Below, in pieces: positions 36,249-43,166 of a stretch of 64,000 bases of DNA (position 1 is the stretch's first letter; every line of letters begins with the position of its first letter). A model generated the notes under the pieces. It searched no databases and was not told where the DNA came from. It saw only the letters and a program-made list of their open reading frames with translations. Position numbers and translations under genes: made by a program. The stretch is from Bacteroidaceae bacterium (GTDB taxonomy: Bacteria > Bacteroidota > Bacteroidia > Bacteroidales > Bacteroidaceae), in contig JAEEZS010000072.1 in assembly GCA_016291905.1 (NCBI GenBank), positions 62,001 to 126,000 of the forward strand. The letters run 5' to 3'.

Positions 36249-37718
36249 TTATTGCAGCCTGTAGTAGAGCGGAAGGGTGACGCGTGCCCGCACCGTGCGC
36301 CCCTGCTGACGGGCGGGTATCCAGCGAGGCATCTGGCTCACCAGCTGCTCGGCGGATGCTACCCAACTGCTCCTCAGCCTGTCACGGACAGCAGTCGGTG
36401 GCGCAGCGGCACCCTCGCGCCGATAACCGGTGACGACAACTTCCGTCCCCTCCGCTGTGTCACCCGCAAAGGCTGCGTGAATGTCGGAAAGCGAGCCGTC
36501 GGTCTCGACAATGAACGTAACGTCTATGCGCCCTTGCAGGCGGGCTCGTTGCACGTCGGACGGATAACGCATGTGCTGGCTGAGGTACTGCCTCATGGCC
36601 GCTTCGCCGCCGGGGAACTCGGGCATCTCCTCGGCGATTAGGAATACAGCGTGGTCGTCGGCAACGGGCGGGGCTTTCGTTTCGAAGATGACGGCGCCGC
36701 CGCGAGCCCGCTCGCCATAGACAGCCTTAGCACTCACGCCTTTGAGCACTGTAATGTGGTCTATGCTCTCCTTTGGCAGTTGCAGCACGCGTTCGGCACC
36801 GACTTCCTCGCCATTGAGGAAGAGCAGCGGCTCGATGACAGGCGCGGCGGAGAGGACGAGCGTGAACAGCAGGAGCGGCACCATGTAGAGCACCTTGCCG
36901 CGCATCCACGGACTGGAGGGCGGGCGCTTCATCATAGCGATGCGCTTAGCGACGTGACTCCGGTTGAAGTTGTTGGCAAAGGCGAACGATGTGTCTGCTA
37001 CGGCCTTTCGGACGAGCAGCATCCGGTAGTCAGCCAGCGAGACGCCTTGGCGCAGCACATGGTCGTCCGCCTCATATTCGTGGACGTCGCGCAGGCTCTG
37101 GCCCAACCTATAGACAAAGGGATTCCACCATTGTACCACTTCGACGAGGGTAAGCAGCAGGATATCGAGCGAGTGGCAACAATGGATGTGTGCCCGTTCA
37201 TGCAGCAAAATGGCACGGCCGTTTTGCTCGTAATCGGTCTCACAGATGTAGATGCTGCGCATCCAACTGAAAGGAGCGCCGTCGCCCACGTGGCAATAGA
37301 CGGTGACACCGTCATCTTCGCGCTGCTGCCATAGGCAACCGCGGCGCATGGCGCGGTGTATCTGCACCAGCTGACACACACGGAGACAGAGGACCGTGAG
37401 GACACCCATCACGTAGGCCAGACAGGCAATCCGTCGCCAATCTATCCCGTGAGGGAGGGGAGCCTCGGCACCGACGATGACAGCCTCGGTATGCCAAATT
37501 ACCTCCTGCGTGTCGGCTATCACAGGCATTTGCGTGAGGGTGTCGGGTACTTTCACGTGACACAGCGGCAGCACCAGCACCGCAAGCAGTACCGTCAGCA
37601 GCGTCAGACGGTTCAGACGAAAGAAACGTTCGTGCCGCAACATCAGCGTGTAGGGCACGTAGAGCAGCGTCAGCACCAGGGCCGACTTCAACGTATAGAC
37701 AAGGAGTGCGGACAGCAT
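36249..37718 (-). CDS. BlaR1-like M56 metallopeptidase with plug-like and TonB C-terminal regions
   Basis: 489 residues. Membrane helices at about 1-30, 35-55 and 90-110 frame a cytoplasmic M56 peptidase domain with the zinc motif HERAH (about residue 178) and EYEADDHVL. A fourth helix lies at about 275-295. The exported part has a short plug-like piece (LFLNGEEV…LKGVSAKAVYGERARGGAVIFETK), then a TonB C-terminal domain (FPGGEAAMRQYLSQHMRYP). In BlaR1 systems the activated peptidase leads to cleavage of the repressor. It follows blaI by 27 nt. No penicillin-binding sensor domain is present, so the signal is not a beta-lactam by the BlaR route. Confidence 0.88.
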   Translation of the reverse strand: MLSALLVYTLKSALVLTLLYVPYTLMLRHERFFRLNRLTLLTVLLAVLVLPLCHVKVPDTLTQMPVIADTQEVIWHTEAVIVGAEAPLPHGIDWRRIACLAYVMGVLTVLCLRVCQLVQIHRAMRRGCLWQQREDDGVTVYCHVGDGAPFSWMRSIYICETDYEQNGRAILLHERAHIHCCHSLDILLLTLVEVVQWWNPFVYRLGQSLRDVHEYEADDHVLRQGVSLADYRMLLVRKAVADTSFAFANNFNRSHVAKRIAMMKRPPSSPWMRGKVLYMVPLLLFTLVLSAAPVIEPLLFLNGEEVGAERVLQLPKESIDHITVLKGVSAKAVYGERARGGAVIFETKAPPVADDHAVFLIAEEMPEFPGGEAAMRQYLSQHMRYPSDVQRARLQGRIDVTFIVETDGSLSDIHAAFAGDTAEGTEVVVTGYRREGAAAPPTAVRDRLRSSWVASAEQLVSQMPRWIPARQQGRTVRARVTLPLYYRLQ

Positions 37719-37745
37719 AAAAATGGATAATTGATAATGGATAAT

Positions 37746-38129
37746 TTAGTCAACTGCTTCAATCTCCCCCAGTAGTGTCTGAACATCCTCGGCGGTGAGG
37801 TTTTCCTCGCGGACGAAGAAGCAAAGCATCTTCTTGATGCTATCGCCGAAGAGGCTCCGTTTCACCTCCTGCATGGCTTGACGTGTATATTCCGCCCGAG
37901 TCACCTTGACCATGTAGCGGTGTGCCTTCCCCTCGCCTTTGTGCCTGAAACAGTCAACGAAGCCTTTTTCGCGCAGCACTTTTAAGTGGGTGGCCACGGT
38001 GGTATAAGCGGGTTTCGGCTCGTCCATACGTTCTAGAATATCCCAAGCGCAGGCCGATTGGTTGATGTCCCACAGGGCACTCATTACTTGGAACTCCACC
38101 TTTGTCAGTGTGTACGGTTTTCTTTTCAT
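37746..38129 (-). CDS. BlaI/MecI-family repressor
   Basis: 127 residues from ATG 38129 (MKRKPYTLTKVEFQVMSALWDINQSACAWDILERM). The winged helix has YTTVATHLKVLREKGFVDCFRHKGEGKAHRYMV, and the C-terminal helices dimerise in the family. It represses its own operon until cleaved. The -7 box at 38158 lies 29 nt upstream, where an operator would be expected. The downstream genes are blaR1, two GLPGLI genes and a barrel gene. Confidence 0.93.
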   Translation of the reverse strand: MKRKPYTLTKVEFQVMSALWDINQSACAWDILERMDEPKPAYTTVATHLKVLREKGFVDCFRHKGEGKAHRYMVKVTRAEYTRQAMQEVKRSLFGDSIKKMLCFFVREENLTAEDVQTLLGEIEAVD

Positions 38130-38157
38130 ACAGCTGTCATTTTCGTTTTTCTGTTTG

Positions 38158-38165
38158 CAAAGGTA
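38158..38165 (-). promoter_or_regulatory. Promoter -7 box of the blaI operon
   Basis: The minus strand reads TACCTTTG (TAnnTTTG), 29 nt before ATG 38129. Confidence 0.6.
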
Positions 38166-38372
38166 GTCGCGCCGAAATATTCCGTCCAACCTATGGCATC
38201 GGAAAATGGCGAAACAGACACGTTTTTAACCTTTATTCATAGAAATGAAACATTTGTTAGCAATTCCCAACCATTCCGTAACGCGTGACGGGTTGCGAAT
38301 TTCCCATTTCTATATAAAAGTGTCATCTGCTGGGCGGTTTGGTTTTTGGGTCGTCATTCGCTATTCCGAAAA

Positions 38373-38477
38373 TGCACTGCGTCTGTGTTTGAATGCACTG
38401 CGTCCGTGTCAGAACGCACTGCGTCTATCCACGCGCGCACTGCGTTCGCGTACAAACGCAGTGCGTCGTGCACTCAG
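38373..38477. repeat. 21-bp array with GCACTGCGT core (copy 2)
   Basis: Five units of exactly 21 nt start at 38373, 38394, 38415, 38436 and 38457. Cores read TGCACTGCGT, CGCACTGCGT or, in unit 5, CGCAGTGCGT, each followed by about 11 variable nt. It lies about 210 nt upstream of the blaI promoter box. The gap 38130-38791 holds no gene. Confidence 0.88.
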
Positions 38478-38517
38478 ACCAAGGGGCTGACGTCACAGCC
38501 CAAGCATCTGACGGCGC

Positions 38518-38551
38518 AGAATCAGCTTCTGACGAAATAGAAGCTGATTCT
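38518..38551. other. Perfect 13-bp-stem hairpin
   Basis: AGAATCAGCTTCT (38518-38530) and AGAAGCTGATTCT (38539-38551) pair perfectly around GACGAAAT. There is no T-run on either side long enough for a classic terminator. A smaller stem GGGCTG/CAGCCC around ACGTCA lies at 38484-38501. Confidence 0.6.
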
Positions 38552-38698
38552 ATTGGAAAAAAGGCTACAATCCGTAAGTCCTTAACGCAAAAACCTCCCG
38601 ACCGAATGACAACCCAAAAAGGTAACCGCTCAGCGGACGGCACTTCTATAGTGGAAAAGGGGGTACGGAGGTTGTCAGCCGCAACGGGGCAATGACAT

Positions 38699-38785
38699 GC
38701 CCCGCACGGAGCAGTTACGTTCTTCTATCTTTGTATAACTCAAAAAACCCATGAAGAAGTGTCCATAACTTTGTTCGTGCGGGGC
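38699..38785 (-). repeat. 87-bp hairpin element (copy 2), 3' of TonB receptor gene
   Basis: Same length and identical 50-nt loop as copy 1. The arms differ: the GG/CC pairing of copy 1 is A-T here (AGTTA/TAACT), a compensatory change. It lies 6 nt after the stop of the receptor gene ending at 38792. Confidence 0.85.
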
Positions 38786-38791
38786 GGGAGA

Positions 38792-41700
38792 TTAACGTGT
38801 CTTTGGATTATGATTGAAATGCCAGACGAGGTGGAGCATGACGTAACGGGGCAACGAACGGTACCACGTCTCGGTGCGGCCCTGGGCGTTGACCTCGTAC
38901 TGTGTGGCGGTGAGCTGGTGTAGCAGGTCGAAAGCTTCGAGGCGGGCGATGAACTTACCCTTGAAGAAAGGCTGGCTCAGGGAAGCATTGAGCAGAAAAT
39001 TGTCGCGGTTCAGCTCGGCACTACCGTAGCCTCGGCGGCTGTACATGGTGGCGTCGGCGGCCAGCGTGGTGCTCACACGCGGCAGCGTGTAGCGGGCAGT
39101 GAGGCCATAACGGTAGTCGAGGACATTAAGCACGGTGAAGTCGTACATGCGTCCATGGCTGTGCCGCCAGCTGACATCGCCGTTGGCGCGGAGGTTAAGG
39201 GCGCCGCGCTCGTACTGCAGGTAGGCACCGTCGTGGAGGGTGAAAGTGTTGACGGTGTTGACATGACTCTCAGTCTCGCCCGCCAGCATGGCGTGGTCCT
39301 TGTCGTGGTGCAGCGTGGCGTCGGCGTTGGTCTGCACGGTCCAGTAGCGTTTTTCGCCGAGGGTGGTAGTGAAGTCGAAGGTGGTGCGGGCGGTGTAGGC
39401 ACCACCGACGTTCATGGGCTGGTAGGTGAAGACGCCGGTCTGCGGGGCATAGGTGACGGCCTGCGCCACGTCGCGGTGGCGATAGTCGAACGAGGCGCCA
39501 AGGTGATAGCGCTGCTGGTGGCTGCCAGTGTAGCCGTCATAGAAGTCGGCGGTGAGTTTCGTCGTGACACGCCCTTTGAGGTCGGGGTTGCCGAGCTTGA
39601 CAACGAGGGGGCGGCTGTCGTCGCGGTAGGTGATGCGGTCCATCAGCATGGGTGCGCTGCGGTCGTGGCTGGCGCTGAAGCGGATGTCGCGGAGTCCGTC
39701 GGGGCTCATGTGGCGATAGCTTGCCGAGGTATTAAGGTAGAGGGTAGTCTGGGTAGCCAGCGTGTCGAGCGCGCCGCGCCGATAGTCGAGCCACTCGCGA
39801 CAGACGGGGACGCTGAAACCGGCGGAGAACCGTTGGTACGAGATGGTGAAAGGGCTGTCGTCGCTGTAGCGATAGGTGTCCGTTTTCCAGAAGCTTGCGC
39901 CTACGGAGCTTTGGGCGGTCTGGCGGTGACTGTCGTAGGAGTTGCGGGTGTCGGTGATAGCGGCGAGGGCGTCAATCTGCGAGGCGAGCAGCAGCGTATC
40001 GGGATGGTAGAGGTAGTCGTGGCTGCGCTCGGACAGGTATCGGAGGAGCTCACCGCCGAACTGCATGTTGTAGTTCCCGCCCAGTTCCTTTTGGTAGGAG
40101 AGGTTTGCCAGCGCAAAGGTGGTCTGGTTGCTGATGTCGTCGGCGTTGACCTGCGTGGAGGGGCTTTGGCTGTAGGCAGCGGACTGCCAGGACTGGTTTT
40201 TATTGTGGTCGCCAAAGACGTAGAAGGTCATGCGCTGTCCCTCGCCGACGTTGAAGGCTCCCTGCACGTCGGCGTGGCCGCTCAGGGACGTGCCGCGGCT
40301 CAGGCCGACGGTGCGCAGGGCGACTGTCAGCGTATCGTCCCACTGCTCGAAGGCGGAATGGGACGTGCCGTCGCGACGGGCATAGACGAGTTGTGCCGTT
40401 GTGTAAATCCATGTGGGCTTCTTCAGCGTAAGGCTATTTCGGACGATGAGCTGTCCGCTGCCTTGCTGGTTAAAGGCATCGGTGAGCGACGTGGGCGTGC
40501 TGCCGACGAGGAACTGCTCGCGGCGCTGGCGCATGGTCTGCTCGTCGGTCGCGGAGGTGTATTCAGCGTGGAACTCATCTTTCAGTTTGTCGCCTTTGGA
40601 GTAGTAGGAGATTTCGGCGGCGGCGCTGCGGGTGGTGAGCTGCGAGCGTGGCATACTGGCGGGTGTCCAATGGTCTGTCTGGCCGATGTGGCGCGTCTCG
40701 TTGACGTTGTTGGCGTTAGCCAGCAAGGTGAAGCGCATCCTGTCGGTGAAGCCGAGGGCAAAGGCGCGACCAAGCCAGCGCCCTTCGGTGCCAGCGGTGG
40801 CCTCCACGTTGGCGATGTAGCCACGTTTGTACTCCTCCTTCAGGTTGACGTCCATGACGTAACGGCGCGGCTCCACATCGTAACCCAGCGCCTCGCTCAT
40901 GTCGGTCTGCTTCTCATAGACCTTCAGGTGCTTGACGGTGTAGTAGGGAAGGTTCTGCATGAGCACCTTCTTGTTGCCTCCGAAGAAGGTGTGCGAGCCC
41001 AGCAGCAGCTCATCGACCTTGCGGCCGTTGACGAATATCTCGCCGTCGTCGTTCATCGTCACGCCGGGAAGCTGGCGAATGAGATCGTCGAGCATCGAGC
41101 CCTCGGGCATACGGAAGGCGGTGGCATCATAGATGAGCGTGTCGCCGCGATAGAAGAATTTTACCTTAGTGGCCGTGATGGTGACTTCATCCAAATCGAC
41201 TTTCCTCATGCGGAACATCTGGAGCGTGGGCACCTCCACCTCGTCTTTCATGGGGTTGGTGACGGCGACGCGCTGCCAGACGTCGTCGTAGCCGTCGAGC
41301 CGGGCGCGGAAGAGGTATTCCTTCCGCACGGGTTTGACGTTGGCTACGAAGTCGGCATGAATTATCCGCATGCCCGCGCCGTATATTTTTGTTATGGGCA
41401 CGGAGTCGATGATGACGGTGCTGTCGGTGGCGTGCATGGAAACAAGGGCTTCGGGCAAGGCCATCTCGAGAAAGCCGTCCCTCACCTCGCCCACCAGCCT
41501 GATACTCGCGGGCAGCTGCAACCGTTTCTTGGTAGCCTGCACGGTGATGGTCTGTCCCTGCACCGTCACCTTCACGGGCTGTCGCTTGCAGACTTGACGG
41601 ACAGCAACGGGGACGGGCTGACTTTTCACGTAGGCGGTAGTGGTGAGGTCGTCGAGACCGTCGGCAAGGATGTCGATGGTGTAGTCGGTCTGCTGGCGGC

Positions 41701-41842
41701 TGATGGCCTGCAGGGCTTCGATAAGCGGGGTGTTATGGAAGTCGTGAGTGACGGTTTGCTGCGCCGAGGCGTGCAAGACGGATAGAAATGAAGAATGAAA
41801 AACGAAAAATAAAAAACAAATAGCTCGACGTTTCATGTTCAT
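38792..41842 (-). CDS. TonB-dependent receptor with STN domain
   Basis: 1016 residues; ATG 41842 overlaps the anti-sigma stop by 4 nt. The signal peptide (…SVLHASAQ) is partly coded by AT-rich simple repeats. An STN/secretin N-domain follows (about 30-105, FHNTPLIEALQAISRQQTDYTIDI), then a plug-like region (LDDLIRQLPGVTMNDDGEIFVNGRKVDELLLG) and a beta-barrel ending YVMLHLVWHFNHN. An STN domain usually signals to an anti-sigma factor, which fits the genes immediately upstream. The ligand is unknown. Confidence 0.9.
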   Translation of the reverse strand: MNMKRRAICFLFFVFHSSFLSVLHASAQQTVTHDFHNTPLIEALQAISRQQTDYTIDILADGLDDLTTTAYVKSQPVPVAVRQVCKRQPVKVTVQGQTITVQATKKRLQLPASIRLVGEVRDGFLEMALPEALVSMHATDSTVIIDSVPITKIYGAGMRIIHADFVANVKPVRKEYLFRARLDGYDDVWQRVAVTNPMKDEVEVPTLQMFRMRKVDLDEVTITATKVKFFYRGDTLIYDATAFRMPEGSMLDDLIRQLPGVTMNDDGEIFVNGRKVDELLLGSHTFFGGNKKVLMQNLPYYTVKHLKVYEKQTDMSEALGYDVEPRRYVMDVNLKEEYKRGYIANVEATAGTEGRWLGRAFALGFTDRMRFTLLANANNVNETRHIGQTDHWTPASMPRSQLTTRSAAAEISYYSKGDKLKDEFHAEYTSATDEQTMRQRREQFLVGSTPTSLTDAFNQQGSGQLIVRNSLTLKKPTWIYTTAQLVYARRDGTSHSAFEQWDDTLTVALRTVGLSRGTSLSGHADVQGAFNVGEGQRMTFYVFGDHNKNQSWQSAAYSQSPSTQVNADDISNQTTFALANLSYQKELGGNYNMQFGGELLRYLSERSHDYLYHPDTLLLASQIDALAAITDTRNSYDSHRQTAQSSVGASFWKTDTYRYSDDSPFTISYQRFSAGFSVPVCREWLDYRRGALDTLATQTTLYLNTSASYRHMSPDGLRDIRFSASHDRSAPMLMDRITYRDDSRPLVVKLGNPDLKGRVTTKLTADFYDGYTGSHQQRYHLGASFDYRHRDVAQAVTYAPQTGVFTYQPMNVGGAYTARTTFDFTTTLGEKRYWTVQTNADATLHHDKDHAMLAGETESHVNTVNTFTLHDGAYLQYERGALNLRANGDVSWRHSHGRMYDFTVLNVLDYRYGLTARYTLPRVSTTLAADATMYSRRGYGSAELNRDNFLLNASLSQPFFKGKFIARLEAFDLLHQLTATQYEVNAQGRTETWYRSLPRYVMLHLVWHFNHNPKTR
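41785..41820. repeat. AT-rich simple repeat inside a receptor signal-peptide region
   Basis: GAAATGAAGAATGAAAAACG and AAAAATAAAAAAC words on the plus strand encode the FLFFVFHSSFLS core of the signal peptide on the minus strand. Confidence 0.65.
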
Positions 41843-42426
41843 TCTTCATTCTTCATTTCAACAAAAAGGGTATCGTGCTGCATGGTTAGCAGTAGGCCGT
41901 CGAAGGCGTTTAGACGGCGCACGAAGTCACTGAGTGGGTCTGCGGGATTCCATGTCATGATGAGCTGCATCTGGCGCGGCTCTTCATCGCGGAAGACGAC
42001 GGTCTGCCCATAGTGCAGGGCGACGACGGTGAGGATACTGTCGAGGCTGACATTTGCGAAGTTGACGGGCGTGGTTTTGACCTGCGGAGGCTGTGCAGGG
42101 CGGTTTTGTGCGTGGTGTATGGTCGCTGCGGTGATGCCGGCCGCAAGGATAACACCCGCGAAGATGGCTGCAGCTTTGAACTTCGTTCGAGCCTGCTCTC
42201 GCTCACTCGCAGCCTTCGTCCAGCGGCGGGAGGCGGCTGGCTTTTGCAGATTCTGTAATGGCGAGTGCCTGGGGCGCAACCTGTCTGCCACACTCGCTAA
42301 CTCCTCGTAGCAGTTTCTGCACGCTTCACAATTGTCCATGTGACGCTGCAATCTGGCTTGCGTCTTCGGGCTGACCTTCTTATCGAAAAGGTCGGCCACT
42401 TGGGTTCTAAACGTTTTGCAATCCAT
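41839..42426 (-). CDS. Anti-sigma factor with zinc-finger and DUF4974-like domain
   Basis: 195 residues. The N-terminal ZAS zinc-finger has HMDNCEACRNC (H-x3-C-x2-C, about 30-37). A membrane helix lies at about 86-106 and the exported part resembles FecR C-terminal DUF4974 (VNFANVSLDSILTVVALHYGQTVVFRD). The receptor STN domain and this domain are probably the signalling contact. It is 24 nt after the sigma gene. A 30-bp element codes for KAASEREQAR between zinc finger and helix. Confidence 0.85.
   Translation of the reverse strand: MDCKTFRTQVADLFDKKVSPKTQARLQRHMDNCEACRNCYEELASVADRLRPRHSPLQNLQKPAASRRWTKAASEREQARTKFKAAAIFAGVILAAGITAATIHHAQNRPAQPPQVKTTPVNFANVSLDSILTVVALHYGQTVVFRDEEPRQMQLIMTWNPADPLSDFVRRLNAFDGLLLTMQHDTLFVEMKNEE
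42187..42216. repeat. 30-bp intragenic element (copy 2)
   Basis: Matches 33369-33398 at 28 of 30 positions, in the same orientation and same reading frame, inside the linker of the anti-sigma factor. Confidence 0.8.
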
Positions 42427-42450
42427 AGTTGTTTTGATAATTGATAATCC

Positions 42451-42984
42451 CTAATTCCTCATTCCTATTTTTTTCATTTTTTCCAAGCCATAGGTGAATC
42501 GTGACTTGGCTGTGGTGAGCGGTACGCCCAAAATGTCGGCAATCTCCCTAAAGCTTTTGTCGCCATAGAACCGGAGGCGGATAACCTCGGCCTGCTCCTC
42601 GGGTATCTCGCCCAGAAGTAGGCTGACACGGCGATACTCCTGTTCGAAATCTTCGACTTCTGAGTCGGCAGGCTCCGGCAACGCTTCCAAAGATATTTTT
42701 GTACGGCCAGCTGATTCTTTCAGACGAGTAGAACAGAGATTGGAGAGCATGCGATAGAGATAGGCCACGGGGTTCCTCACCTCCGCTTTAACCCGCGAAA
42801 GCAGATTTAGGCAGACATCCTGGACGGCATCCTCTGCCTCATCCACATCGCCTAGACGGTAGCAGGCATATTGGAGCAGACTTGCCCGTTCGGCCTTAAT
42901 GAGCCGTTCCGTCTCTTTGTCCCAAAGGACAGGCCGTGCGTCGTGCACCTCGTCGTCGGATGGTTTCGTCATCATCTTTTTCAT
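42451..42984 (-). CDS. ECF RNA polymerase sigma factor
   Basis: 177 residues. Region 2 has LLQYACYRLGDVDEAEDAVQDVCLNLL and AYLYRMLSNLCSTRLKE; region 4 has LLGEIPEEQAEVIRLRFYGDKSFREIADILGVPLTTAKSRFTYGLEKMKK. It is followed by an anti-sigma factor and a TonB receptor with an STN domain, an ECF arrangement for cell-surface signalling. A 30-nt motif upstream (42998-43027) recurs at 45603 and may be the sigma's own promoter. Confidence 0.93.
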   Translation of the reverse strand: MKKMMTKPSDDEVHDARPVLWDKETERLIKAERASLLQYACYRLGDVDEAEDAVQDVCLNLLSRVKAEVRNPVAYLYRMLSNLCSTRLKESAGRTKISLEALPEPADSEVEDFEQEYRRVSLLLGEIPEEQAEVIRLRFYGDKSFREIADILGVPLTTAKSRFTYGLEKMKKIGMRN

Positions 42985-42997
42985 TGCATCTCGGTTG

Positions 42998-43027
42998 TAT
43001 GACGCAAAATTAACAAAAAAGACGTAA
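42998..43027 (-). promoter_or_regulatory. Possible ECF-type promoter of the sigma operon
   Basis: The minus strand begins TTACGTCTTTTTTG and ends GCGTCATA, with the last part 14 nt before ATG 42984. The same two blocks occur at 45603-45633. CGTC is a common ECF -10 core. Confidence 0.4.
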
Positions 43028-43036
43028 ACGGGGGAT

Positions 43037-43166
43037 AAAAATTGAAGATTGAAAATTGAAGATTATAATTTAGTGATTAGTGAAATAGTGATTAGTGAAA
43101 AGATAATACCTTCGGATGCAGGACATTCATCTAATCACCAATCACTTAAATCAATCTTCAATTTTA
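43037..43166. repeat. Long hairpin with simple-repeat arms, loop unique
   Basis: Left arm (about 43037-43095, AATTGAAGATTG and GTGATTAGTGA words) and right arm (about 43130-43166) are largely complementary around a unique loop of about 35 nt. It includes the stop codon of the S41 protease gene. Confidence 0.65.

Noticed and set aside
36249-38129. Beta-lactam resistance regulators
   Set aside because: BlaI and M56 motifs are present, but no penicillin-binding sensor domain and no beta-lactamase gene; the operon carries GLPGLI and barrel genes.
21869-38477. CRISPR array reading of the 21-bp repeats
   Set aside because: The conserved core is only about 11 nt with 10-nt spacers, arrays are very short, cores occur in both orientations, and no cas genes are near.
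38373-38695. Short reading frames over the 21-bp array, with seven-residue periods
   Set aside because: 21 nt is seven codons, so every frame shows a repeat; there is no start signal or domain.
39155-41785. 876-residue open frame on the plus strand
   Set aside because: Antisense shadow of the TonB receptor gene, with low-complexity Val/Gly/Ala/Asp content and no domain.
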